This document shows positions 50,068-61,559 of a DNA stretch of 64,000 bases, in pieces. This DNA comes from Datnioides undecimradiatus. Its lineage: Eukaryota; Chordata; Actinopteri; Lobotiformes; Datnioididae. The notes beneath the pieces are model-generated. The model was not told the DNA's origin. It saw only the letters and a program-made list of their open reading frames with translations, and made no database searches. The position numbers were made by a program, and so were the translations under genes. The stretch lies in the NCBI GenBank assembly GCA_008933995.1, contig WARS01000012.1:2418001-2482000 (forward strand), read 5' to 3'. Within the stretch, counting starts at the first letter, position 1. Every line of letters begins with the position of its first letter.

Positions 50068-53000
50068 GTAAAGTTGGACAAGAAAATTGCTCTTGAGTAT
50101 CTAAGCTTTACAGTGCCTAATAAATGTCTAATAAAGTTTTGTTTGTCCAAGGTTGTTTTAAGGAAGGCTCATCTGTTCAAATAAGAAATTTAATTTGAAC
50201 TATGACAAGCAAAATACAAAGAGATGAAAAGACACACAAGTCCATGATTCATGCCTGATGTCTGGTGTTTCCGGTGTGCCACAGGGCATTGCGTAGATAT
50301 TCCCCTGGTCCCGTGGTGGAATTGACCAGCTTGATGGAGACTCCTGCTGTGCCAAAAGCTTTGGATGGCTTTTTCTCCCAGTAGGCCTGTGACACCTGTT
50401 CTCATAGAAAGAATGAATGAGGAGGTTTAAAGAGACTGAAGGTTAAGTTGATGTTTGCACACTCGAGGACTGTCGCACAGAGAATGAGAGTCAAGTCTTT
50501 TATGCACTTTTTCATTTTTTGCTATTCGCACTGTGTTCAATCACTCAAGAGAGATACAAAGGGAGTGAAAGAGATATTTGAAAATGTATGAAGAGGGATG
50601 TAACACACTCAAACCTCACATGAAAGGTTTCAAAGGGTTACAATAGGGAACATTATCATTGTTTGTTTGACAAATCTCACCTGTTTCCACATGACAACAT
50701 AAAACCGTTGACTGGACTGGTAGGCGAACACGATGCCTGCGTAGTCGTCATCTCGATTGGTATTGACGTAAAATGTCACACTGAAGTCTACAGAGCTGAA
50801 CTTGTCATATCCTGTTAAATAAGGTAATATTAGTTATGCTGGCTAATAATTTTGATTTGATTGATACTTTTTTCTGGGTGGTTCTTTTTTAATCAGACCT
50901 AAAGCGATGCCAGGGTCTGAGTTGGCCGTCTGCAGCAGCTCTGTGCCTTGGCTGCGGATCACCCACAGAGGGTCAGACTGCGTGGTGCCTTTAGGGTCCA
51001 GCAAAACAACCTGAAACTTCCTGAAGTCTGTAGACCCAATATCCTGGTTCATCGGACAGGGATCCAGCGCATCTGGAATACTGTCGTTGTCAAAGTCGTC
51101 AAAGCATGCGTCTCCACTACCATCACCTGCAAGAGAGAGGAATGAAGAGACAGAATGCAGGCATGTGACTTCCTGGATTCATTTTTGCCAAGATGAGATG
51201 AAAAAAGAAAGAAGACAATGTGTAAATGTTGTGAGAAAGACTTGTTTGATGGTGAATAGATTCAAGAATCTTTTACGTATGATTAATGACACTACGGGGA
51301 GCCATAAACTGTTTATGTTGATGTCCAACATTAACATGACCTGGATCACTGGAGACATGCTGGACAGATAGTCACAAGATTTTACTGCGCAGCTGCAAAA
51401 TGCATTAATCATAAATTGTTCGAAATATCTTTCCCGTGTGACAGCAAATTAATCAGCATTTGTTTGCATCTGTATTATGATATTAGATAAATTCCCAGCT
51501 CTATTGGCCACCTAAACTGACCATCAGAGTCCAGCTGGTCCCTGTTCGGCACTAGTCTGCAATTGTCCCGGTCGTCAGGGATACCGTCGTTGTCATCGTC
51601 ATGGTCGCAGGCGTCTCCCTTTCCATCCTTGTCATGGTCAGCCTGGTTGCTATTGGCGATGTAGGGGCAGTTGTCCAAAGAGTTTTGGTGGCCGTCCTCA
51701 TCGATGTCCTCGTTGTCATCACACATGTCCCCCACCAGGTCACTGTCAGAGTCCAGCTGCAAACAAACACACACACACACATAATACGTTTTATACATTA
51801 ACAGAGTATTAAATCACAAATCTCCATGCACAGTTTTACCTTAACCAGCACATCCACTCCCTGCATAGACTTCCAAGATTTTCTTTTCATGTATTAAAAT
51901 AAAAAACATCCATCTCTGATTGATTGCCACTAAAAGTTGCTACCCCATTCCAGATGTTCTGTGAGGCAACACCACCAACATGAAAGTGGTTTTAAATCCA
52001 CTATATCATGAGATACATGTGTGCTTTTAAGCATTAGTGTTCGGTGTTTTGCAGAGACCTGCAGTGGGTTGTGTAGAAGGGGACAATTGTCACACTGGTC
52101 TCCCACACCGTCCAGGTCTGTGTCCCTCTGGTCAGTGTTGTAGACTAAGGGACAGTTGTCGCGGTCATTCAGAACCTCTGGAGAGCGACACAAACAGAGA
52201 AAAATTCATTTCCTGTGGCCTTTACTCTTTTATTACACATACAAACAACACTTCATTGGGTATATATCAAGACTTTGTATGGGTAAATATAATTTGATCC
52301 ATATTTAAGGAGTAAGTTAACGCTAATCTACTTTTTTCACTACACCCTGGTCCCAGTTTGTTGTGTTCATTGCAGCAGAATTTGTTCTTTTCTCCTGTGA
52401 AAATGAAGTAAACGTTTCCTCTAGAATCCAGAGAAAAATCTGTTTAAAATCTGTCACATACACCTATTCATATTCCTTTTTCTGTCTCCCTCCACTGCTT
52501 CCACTGAGGCTAAGCTAATGCTAGTTTGCAGGTCATACAACTCTGGTAGTGAAAATGGAGACTCAGGGGAGGAACTGGAGTTAGTGTCACTGCTTTCAAT
52601 TTCAGCTAGTAGGAAAGCAGTATGACTCCTAAACCTGAAACATGAGCTACTATCGGTCTTAAAGAAATGAAGAATTAAAGAACTTCGGTCTCAGCAGGAT
52701 TTGGAAAAACTTATACAGGTCCTGATCAGACAGCTGCAGTTGATTCACAACACTGCTGCTCGAGTCCGCACTCAGACCAGGAAAGTGGATCAAATCGCTC
52801 AAGTTCTTTCTTCTTCTTGTCCACCAAAGGATTGTTGTTTTTTTAACAAAGCATTGAATGGTTGAAGGGCCAAAATACATTTTTGATCTGCGGTTGCGTT
52901 ATGATCCCCTCCGTCCCCTCTGGGATCGCTCAGGACAGTTCTGCTATCTGTCCCTGAGTTAAAACTAAATATGGAGAAGCAGCATTTAGTTTTTATGCAC

Positions 53001-56000
53001 CACATATGTGCAACAAACTCCCTGAAAGCTGAGGCTCTGCTGCAAATCTCAGTTCCTTCAAGTCAAGGCCAAAGACTTTCCCGTTTGCTGCTGCCTTTAT
53101 TAAATAAAAACTGAACTTTTGATTGCTTCCATACACTGCACTGCAACATTTTTATATTTCTTATTCCTTTTAAGCAAATTTGTATTTACTATTTAGCTCT
53201 TTAAGTTTTTTTAAATATATTTTTTTAAAAATCTTGATACCTTTGTAAGAGGTACTTGGCAAAAGCATTGTACAGCTACCTGTTTGGGGTTATTTGGCTG
53301 GAGTTGGGCTGGTTCAAATGCTTTTTCTAAAAATCTGATGGGTGTTAAACTGTTTTATCTCTGTGACAGAACATATTAAACGATGAATAATACATATTTG
53401 TAGAGATACTATCATAATTATTCACTCAATACAGGTGAAATAATGGGCTATGTAATGTTCCAGGTCAGAAGCTCCTACCGTCTCCATCAATGTCGATGCT
53501 GCAGGCATCTCCCTCTCCGTTGTCATCAGTGTCTGTCTGCAGTGGGTTGCTATCAAACGGGCAGTTATCGCAGCGGTCCCCGACCCCGTCTCTGTCGGAG
53601 TCAAACTGCCGAGGGTTGTACACCAGCGGGCAATTGTCCTATTCCAAACACACATATTTGCACACACACACACACACACACACAGAGCATGTGAATATTT
53701 GCCTGTCTTTTGACGTGAAATGCTTTAGTTGCTCCATCTCTGAGCCACAGATTCACCCTCTCATCAATGATGTCATCATTGTCGTCATCAGGATCACAGG
53801 CGTCTCCCTGTCCATCCATGTCGAGGTCTTCCTGTCCAGAGTTTGGCAGCATGGGGCAATTATCCTGCAGCCAATCACAACTCAGATTAGTGAAATTACA
53901 CCCACCCAGAACATTACTGGCATGTCAGATTACATGTTTTTAATTCTCTCACCTTTTGACAGTGATAGGTTGCATTCTGTTTGCAGGTTAATCTGTAGTT
54001 GGGCCAGCCATCCAGATCAGAGTCTTCACCACATAAGAAGCCATCGCCCGCAAACCCGACAGCACACACACACTTGAACAAAATCTCTGATGCCAGGCCC
54101 AGGTACACACACTCCGCATATTTGTGGCAGTTGTGTGTGTTGTCTTTGCAAGGATTGTATGGTTCACACATCTACAAACAGAGCAAGCACTTGAGAATCC
54201 AAACATGAATCATGATCACAGCTTAAAGCAAGTACAGGAATTCATACGATAATGTTCAAAGAGGAACACACATGCCTGCCTGTTTCTTTGGGCTTCCTGC
54301 AGTCCTAGGCCATATGGCTGAGTGCCTTTATAGCGAGGAGGACAGGGCAGACAGTAGTACCCAGGATCTGTGTTTACACACCCTGTGACACACACATCCT
54401 CCACTTCACACTGCAAAGTCAGACAATAAACGGTGGCATTAGATTAAAAGTCAAGTCATTCAGGTTCATCCTGTGGGGATCATTATTGTCTGTACAGAAG
54501 AAGAGATGAGAGAGATGACAATCATTGACAGTAAAACCTGTTTTTGCTTAAAGACAAAGCATTGCAGGTGCTACTGCAGATGCACAATAAGTTGACTTCA
54601 AAAATAAGCTGACTTCAAAAATGACATTATATGTGACAACATGTGTAACAATGAGCCATTACCTCATTCTCATCCTCACAGTGAGTGCCATTCCCATGTA
54701 AACCCAACGGACAGTGGCCACATTCCCACGATCCATCACTGTGTGATGTGCACTCCACCCCAGGAAAACAAGGATTTGACAGCAAACATACATCTAGAAA
54801 CACATACAAATATACACATTAGGGCAATTAGTTATTGAAAAATAATCCAAGATTGGGTTAACAGCACATGAAGAAGTTTTTATTTTAAGCATTTTATTTT
54901 TGTCTGCTCAGTTATGAGCTCCAATAAGCTCTTTTATCATCCTCAGCTGTTTGAGAATATGTTTTGCCCAATAAAAAAGGGAATATGATTTATCCATGGA
55001 TATGAGGCTTAACCTGCTTATAGAGTAATATCTGCTTACACAGTTTGGGATGAACCTATAGCCTAAGGGTTTTTGAACAGGATGATGGTTTTACCTATAG
55101 GACATGGTTGTTTGTTACATGCTTCATAGTCCACAGCGTCTCCAGCACAAGGCTTCCCACCGTTCTGAGGGGCAGGGTTCAAACACTCCCGCCGGCGAAT
55201 CATAAGACCTCCCCCGCACGACTCTGAGCACAGTGACCACCCGGACCAGCTTGTCCAGCCTCCGGCAACTAAACACAAGCACACTGTTTACCTGTACACC
55301 ATCTAAGTAACAGAGAACTGTCTGTTGTTGTGCACTTGTGCTTGTCTACTCACTGGGGCACAGGGTATTGTTGCAAGATTGTGTCTCCCTGGCGCTGCCC
55401 CTGCACCCTCTCCCCCCCTTCTGTGGTGGGGGGTTGTTGCAGAGACGAACCCGTGTGATATTGCCCTCCCCACATGTGGTTGTGCATGCAGACCATGGAG
55501 ACCAAAGGCCCCAGTTCCCGTCAGCGCGCACTAGACATAAAACAGACACATAAAGATTGTAAAAGGTTTTTGGTACAGTAGCCTGGAAAAGTCTCAGCAG
55601 TAGAATTTAACACAGACCACCACCATAGCTCCAAGCTGTGTATATATTTACACAACTACAGCATGTTTCCAATTAGGACTCCAATCTTTCAAATCCATTC
55701 GTCTGAAGTTCCATACTTTTGAGGAATGTTCAGTTCATTCCCTTGGACCAGCCATGCTCAATCAGTCACAGAAACAAAATTAATTCAAGACTTTTGACAG
55801 ATCAGATGAGTAGAGTGATGACCTACCCTTGCGGTCACACTTCATCACCATGCAGCTACGGGTTTGGACTGACGGGCCGGTACAGGATGGCATGATGCCA
55901 TTGCAGGATCGGCCCCTTTGATGCCCTCCACGTCCACATGTGACCGAACAGTCGGTCCACTCAGACCACGGGGACCAGCCATCTTCGTTATCTTGATACA

Positions 56001-59000
56001 CACATACACTGTTGGTATACTATTGTCAAATGTTGTCACTTAGCACATGTTTTCCACAATAAATCACAGTTTCAGCCTAATCAAACTCACTGAGACACAC
56101 GGGACAGCACTCTCCATCGTTAAAGGACGGATTTATGCAGGATACAGGAGGACAAGACGCCTGCTGACACACCACCTTTCCATCCTATAAAAGGTGTGGA
56201 GGATACAGACAAGTGTTCACACATGCAGAATTCAACACTATTAATAGCCAAGCCATGTTAGTTTGAGCCAGATGTTTTGCTAAGTGCCAGTCCATGCAGA
56301 GGAATGGTATGCTGTCATGACTCATAATAGGTCTGGCTACTCCCTCAATCCATCCTTGACAAAACTAATGATGCTTTATAAAGAGAAACAGACTCAGATG
56401 AAGCAAGCATGAAAATACAGGAGAATAACAAAAGCAGCTCTGGAAATAAATGAAACCACATTGGATACAAGTGAAGCTTAAGTATTTGTCCAACTGGTTA
56501 ATACATTTTTAAAGGGATAGCTTGACATTTTGGAAAATATGCTTATTTGTTTTCTTGCCAGGGGTTCAGTGAGAAGACAGATGCCATGCTACAGCCAAGG
56601 AGGCTATTAGCTCAGCATATATTACATATAATTCTCTGTGAGATCACTACCTGTCAGTTCTACATTTTAATTTTTGTACAATTAAACAAATCAAACATAA
56701 CGTGAGATTGAGAGTAGGGAGCTGATTTTTTAACCTTTCAGCAGAGCCAGTTTTGGCTAACTGTCTCCTGCCTGCAGCTTCTTAACAGCTACTATGTGCT
56801 CTCATGTTACTGTCTCATGAAAAAGTGTAATAAGTTTAGGCTGCACTAGATTCAGTTTTTGGACTCAGGACTTTTATCAGGACAAAACTTGAAACTTGAT
56901 ATTATGGCCTTTAAGTCCCAAGTCACATCAAGTCTAAAGTAATTTGTGTTCAAGTCCAAAGACATCATGTAGAAAATGAAAAGAAAATACCACAAAAAGA
57001 TTTGGATGTGAGTCAGACTGTAGTCACAATAAGGTCTTGAGACTTGACCTGAACTGCCCCTGAACGAGTAAAAAACTTTAAGCTCAGCTACATGCAAAAT
57101 AGAATAACAGATAAAGATGGAAGTGATTATAGAGTAAAAGGTTTAACCCAAATGATGCAGGTCTATCTGTCAGAGACCTTCCATGGCGCTCACCCAGGAA
57201 ACACTTCACTGTCACTGCTAATATTTTAGACTGTGGTTATATAAGATTTGTTAAACACTGACCTGGCAAGTGCAGGAGGTGCAGCTGTCGACCTCCCAGT
57301 TGTCCCCGTGCTCGTACACTCGTCCATCCTGTACACACCAGACCTCCCCGTCTCTGCCTCTGTCAGGATCGTCAAGATCCACGCCACCACCACGGCTGCC
57401 ACTATGGCCATCGCCACCACGGCTATTGAAATGGCCGTCAGTACGACCATGACCATAGCTGCCGCTACGGCCATTGCCACGGCCACCACCATGGTCAGCG
57501 TCATGGCCACCAGCATTGCCACTGCTGCCACCATGGCCATCTCCATTGCCACGGCTGCGACCGCGGCCATCTCCATCTCCCCAACCACGGCCATCTCCAT
57601 CGCCCCAACCACGGCCATCTCCATCACCCCAACCACGGTTGTCTCCAGTGCCCCAACCATGGCCATCTCCACCACCCCAACCACGGCCATCTCCATCGCC
57701 CCAACCACGGCCATCTCCAGTGTGCCAACCATGGCCATCTCCATTTCCATCTCCAGTACGCCAACCATGGCCATCTCCATTTCCATCTCCAGTGCGCCAA
57801 CTACGGCCATCTCCATTTCCATCTCCAGTGCGCCAACCATGGCCATCTCCAGTGCCCCAACCACGGCCATCTCCATCGCCCCAACCACGGCCATCTCCAT
57901 CGCCCCAACCACGGCCATCTCCAGTGCGCCAACCATGGCCATCTCCATTTCCATCTCCAGTGCCCCAACCACGGCCATTTTCAGCTCCCCAAACAAGGCC
58001 ATCTCCAGTCCTCCAACCATGACCTTCTCCGCCTCCCCAACCACGATTGTTGCCATGGCCATCACCATCTCCATCGCCATGGCTGTCACCATGGCTGCCA
58101 CCATGGCCACTGCTGTTGCTCAGCTCAACCAAAGATATTCGCATTTCTTCGTTTTCTTTTGACTGAGAACAGAAATAAATACATGTTAAATTTTAAAAAT
58201 ATATTTTTTAAAAAATGTCATGTTTATTGTGCATTAGTACACAGAGAACTGTTGAATTAGGCCAGAGTGGTGGTTAAGTTGATTAGTAGCCAACATTTTA
58301 ACACTGATGGTATTCTTTCTGCTTTTTTTTTTTTTTGGCCCAAATTACCAGGACATTTACCACAAACCACAGTGCTTCCTGCCAGAAAAAAGGATGTCAC
58401 TACTTGTTCCATTTGCACTGAAAGAAGAGCTGCTCTGTGCTGGTTTTGACACACAGATTTCCCACAATGCTCTACCCTGTCAAACAATATGCAAAGTGCA
58501 TTGCAGATTCTGGCGAAGACGTTCTCTGTAATTGTAATTGTTTATTATAATAAAAAAAATAGTGAGAATTAATATTCCAATGTTTCACACATGTTAAAAC
58601 ACCATAAACTGTGCTTGCTTTTTCAAATAAAATCAAAATTTATCAAATCAAATCAAAATAAAGGCAACAAAGAAACATGCAGAGGACACATGTGCATGTA
58701 TTTATGTGTCTTACTACTCTCTCCAGGTCTTCGAGCAGGTTGCTGGTGACAATACGCAGGCCTTGGATCTCAGTGAGCAAGCCCAGCAGCTCCTCGCACG
58801 GATGACGACACATCTCTGACGACACATTGTCCACCTTTGCACCACCCACACCTGTAGAGGAGGCACAGGTGTGTAAGCTCTGGTCTTGGTTTTGTATTTC
58901 AGCATTAAAGCTGGAGACAAGGTGATGGAGAAATTGCATTTGTGCATCTATGTTTGAATGCTGGCATAATGCACATGTGAGAGTGTGTGTGATACCTGCA

Positions 59001-59059
59001 CACACAGCTGCTGCATAGAGGAATATCAAAAGCAAGGGAAAACCTCTCAGTGGACTCAT
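45895..59059 (-). CDS. thbs2: Subgroup A thrombospondin lacking the N-terminal TSPN domain
   Basis: Secreted trimeric matrix glycoprotein. Twenty exons join in phase to about 1187 aa: 59059-58996, 58851-58715, 58162-57263, 56184-56091, 55991-55827, 55530-55354, 55268-55095, 54793-54663, 54410-54276, 54171-53953, 53864-53757, 53638-53479, 52177-52059, 51756-51522, 51126-50899, 50811-50681, 50395-50255, 50022-49925, 46690-46551, 45902-45895. Order: signal peptide (1-21), coiled coil with Cys36/Cys40 as CxxxC (about 36-85), Gly/Asp-rich repeats (about 85-330), VWC (about 335-398), three TSRs (399-570), three EGFs (571 to about 715), type 3 Ca2+ repeats, and L-lectin-like C-terminal domain with RFYVVMWKQ. 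Residues such as [14 protein letters not shown] and KDYTAYR favour THBS2; some type 3 repeats look THBS1-like, so the symbol is provisional. The laminin-G-like TSPN domain of THBS1/2 is absent. Introns after 54276 and 50255 have GC donors. Confidence 0.93.
46018..46528. mobile_element. Dispersed teleost repeat ('aagtac' type), in last thrombospondin intron
   Basis: It starts with AGCAGTGGTGGAAAGTACAT and ends with GTACTTTTACTTTAC, the ends I associate with a very common non-autonomous repeat of fish genomes. It carries no coding sequence. It lies in the last thrombospondin intron and ends about 20 bp from the splice donor at 46550. Family name from memory only. Confidence 0.5.
46840..47300. 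mobile_element. Second copy of the 'aagtac'-type teleost repeat
   Basis: CAGTGCTGGAAAGCAACTAA, then ACTTTACTTAAGTACAG and TTTTTACTCCACTACATT, match the first part of the element at 46018-46528 with decay. The right end is vague. It lies in the thrombospondin intron between the exons at 46690 and 49925. Confidence 0.45.
50043..50067. repeat. (AC)n microsatellite at a splice acceptor
   Basis: About 12 AC units (GT on the sense strand) start about 20 bp upstream of the thrombospondin exon that begins at 50022. Confidence 0.9.
52660..53180 (+). mobile_element. Degenerate non-LTR retrotransposon 3' end (L2-like)
   Basis: The plus strand keeps a broken reading of the C-terminal part of a LINE reverse transcriptase ORF, including [11 protein letters not shown] and, in another frame, the usual run about small shops of aromatic and basic residues before a short 3' tail. 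Stops and frame breaks occur throughout, so it is a dead copy. It lies antisense in the thrombospondin intron between the exons at 52177 and 53479. Confidence 0.65.
56505..56790. repeat. Dispersed teleost repeat ('gacattttggaaaatatgct' type)
   Basis: TTGACATTTTGGAAAATATG and GCTTATTTGTTTTCTTGCCA begin it, and GCTAACTGTCTCCTGCCTGC ends it. Partial or inverted relatives occur at about 110-300, 9150-9270 and 33750-34065 in this window. It is non-coding and lies in the thrombospondin intron before exon 4. Confidence 0.5.
57385..58115 (-). repeat. Coding minisatellite: Gly/Asp/Arg/His/Trp repeats inside thrombospondin exon 3
   Basis: Within the 900-nt exon 58162-57263 the sequence is a tandem array whose clearest core, about 57560-58020, has a 24-bp period. 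Each period encodes an 8-residue unit of the form GWGDGDGR or GWGTGDGH, with Trp every 8 residues; a 36-bp variant encodes [12 protein letters not shown]. Edges decay into Gly/Asn/His-rich sequence. The exon begins with [14 protein letters not shown], continuing the coiled coil, and ends with the first half of the VWC domain, so the array is held in frame on both sides. Because periods are multiples of 3, other frames and the opposite strand are also open; these are by-products. The segment resembles no thrombospondin domain I know. Confidence 0.9.
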
Positions 59060-59510
59060 TCCTGTTCACACATAAATCACATATGCAGTCACCATGAAAT
59101 ATAGGAACCACACTGCTACACCACCACACAATGCAAGCAGGACTGCTGCAGAGGAGATAAAAGACGAAGAAGAAGATGAAGAGGGAATAAACCTCTCATA
59201 CTTGCGTACTCCTCGCTGGTCTGCCTTTCCCCACGATAAGAAATCACGGCTAGTAGCCTCGTCCCTGCTGCAGCTCCACAGGGGCTGTGATGGAATGTCT
59301 GTCTTCTTTTGCTCTTCCTTATTTCCTTGTTTCCTCGTCCCCTTCTCACCTTGGCATCCGGACCAGTGCAGCCTCCTCACTAATTTGTTGTTGAGGCATC
59401 CAAAAGAAACAGCGCTGTGAAATCTGAAGGAACAACATGCAGACAGCTCTGTTAGTTCTGTAGTGAGCTCTAATGTGGTTATGTATTTGTTTGAGAGTGT
59501 GTGAGAGTCT

Positions 59511-59534
59511 GTGAGTGAGTGAGTGAGTGAGTGT

Positions 59535-59580
<46 letters not shown>
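59511..59580. repeat. (GTGA)n followed by (GT)n microsatellite
   Basis: A compound repeat about 450 bp upstream of the thrombospondin start codon. Confidence 0.95.
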
Positions 59581-59582
<2 letters not shown>

Positions 59583-60222
59583 CAGGAGCGGGGGCCATAT
59601 ATTACCCGTCTGTCTGGCGATGAACTGGGCTGCATATCTCCCAGCGAGAAACCCAGCTGGATGGAAGGAACTCTGTGTGTGTGTGTGTTTTGACGTCTCG
59701 ATGCAGGTTTCCCAGACACATCATTTACACTCTTCACTCTCCAAAGTGAGACACACAAGAAAACAAGCATTCACATTAAAACACACACACACACACACAC
59801 ACACATATTGGCTAACAGGAGTTTTCCAGTATTTTAGGAGCGAGAAAACTGGCATCACTAAAAATCCCTGGTGAAAATATCTTGATGTGTGTGCGTGTGT
59901 GTGTGTATGTGTTTGTGCATTTATTCTGATTTTTCATGATGTCTGCAGAAGATCGTGAGGTAAAGATGAGCAAGCTGGTGGAATACAAAACCATCTACGA
60001 CCACTGGGACCATCATCTCTCTTCCCTTTTCTCTCTCTTTTCCTCCATCACTTCTTTCCTCCATCCTCCCTCCCTCTCTCCAACTTTCTCTCTCCCTCTC
60101 TCTGTTTGGTCTTCTCCCTGCTGAGTCAAAGAGGCATCATCATCCTGAATCACATTTTCCATCTGTAGACTCCACTTGTGGAATAATGAATCTCACAGAT
60201 GTGTGAACACATGTATGCGCGC

Positions 60223-60262
60223 GCACACACACACACACACACACACGCACACACACACACAC
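60223..60262. repeat. (AC)n microsatellite
   Basis: About 20 AC units with one ACGC interruption, in the spacer between the thrombospondin and psme4 starts. A shorter (AC)n is at 59780-59805. Confidence 0.9.
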
Positions 60263-61059
60263 ATGCACACAAGTGCCTGTGCCCATACAAAAACACTCAC
60301 ACACGGACATCACAATTCCAAACAAACTCTGTGCTTCCAGATATCTGGAAGCATCACAACAGAAGAACAAACAGGCAAAGACACAGTGTTTCTTCCTGGG
60401 AGTGGTTCAATGGTGGAGACAGTGAAAGCAGGTGCTGTCACTGCTCCGAGAGGCAGAAAAAGCGCCAAAGTAATAAGATCTGAGGGGATATAAAAGGTAA
60501 AGACTTGGGTGAGATTACTTGGCAAAGTCCAGCGTGACACTCTTGGACTGATATGCTGTGGAAGGCACATTCTGTTCTGGGATCTCTCTCAAGGTTTGCG
60601 ACTCTGTCTGTCTTCTCATGCGATTTTACAGAGAAAATAGTTTTAAAGAGGGCACTCTGCTTGCTGTCTCAGAAAGGTGAAACTGACTGAAGGTTGCAGG
60701 GCTGTCATGAGCTGCAAAAGCAAGACGGCTGCTGAGGCTGAGGCAGGGTTGAGTATCAGGGTTCTTTATGCAGTCAGGCAGCTTAAGAAAGGAGCTGCAG
60801 CAATTTTCCCATTTCTCCATGCAGGGCCTTTGCATTCTGCTCTAAGCCCTCACAGGGAGCAGCAGCCTTACTGCTAGGCAGGTCAGACAGTATCCTGCAA
60901 TTGGCGACAGCGCTCTAAGCATGTAGTGGTCAGAGAATTACATGGGCTTAAAGTAAAAGGATTTACATGGAAGAGTGCTCAGTAACGCATGATTGGAAAA
61001 GGTCGGGGACGAAGGTGTCATAAGACATGATGCACATTTCAGTACACTGATGAATACAT

Positions 61060-61060
<1 letters not shown>

Positions 61061-61098
<38 letters not shown>
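61061..61098. repeat. (GATA)n microsatellite
   Basis: About nine GATA units in the thrombospondin/psme4 spacer. A shorter GATA run is near 61258. Confidence 0.95.
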
Positions 61099-61559
61099 TG
61101 TAGAATATATTTTAGGTATGTTCTTTAATAGCTTTTTAGTGACAATAATATATCATCTAAAGCAAAAAATTGTTTACATTGCAGCATAACAGGAAAATAT
61201 ACACCAATACCGATGTTACCGATATGTCCGCAACAGGCCAATATAACTGGCTGACCAATAGATAGATAGATGGATAGATGACGCTGGATGGATGCTGATT
61301 GACTCAATGCACCGGACAAACACCCCTTTGTTTATACCAACAGCGGCCACTGTGGGTCAGTAGAACAGGAGAGGGGCATTAATCCAGTTATCAGATGATC
61401 CTATTATTCTGCAGATTAGTTTGCAGATTGCGCCTCTGGGATTTGTAGTCCAAAACGATCCTGGTTTTCCCTCCCGCTCCATCCACCCAGTAGCTACTCA
61501 CACATTAAAGCCCTAGAATAAAGTCTTCCATTATTTCGGGACGGTGGTGCTGAAATCAA

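Larger units (their letters stand above)
59060..61559. other. Head-to-head spacer between the thrombospondin and psme4 genes
   Basis: It must hold the thrombospondin promoter and any 5' UTR exon, but neither a TATA box nor a convincing exon was found. Several microsatellites (59511, 59780, 60223, 61061) create spurious ORFs, including one of 234 codons on the minus strand at 59066-59770. Confidence 0.5.

Noticed and set aside
57248..58162. Plus-strand ORF of 304 codons (Ser/Thr/Ile/Pro-rich) as a separate gene
   Set aside because: It is the mirror of the minus-strand repeat exon; splice sites, phases and the flanking coiled-coil and VWC halves all support the minus strand.
59066..59770. 234-codon minus-strand ORF just upstream of the thrombospondin start
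   Set aside because: It runs through microsatellites (His/Thr runs, Ser runs) and has no conserved motif; it does not resemble the missing TSPN domain.
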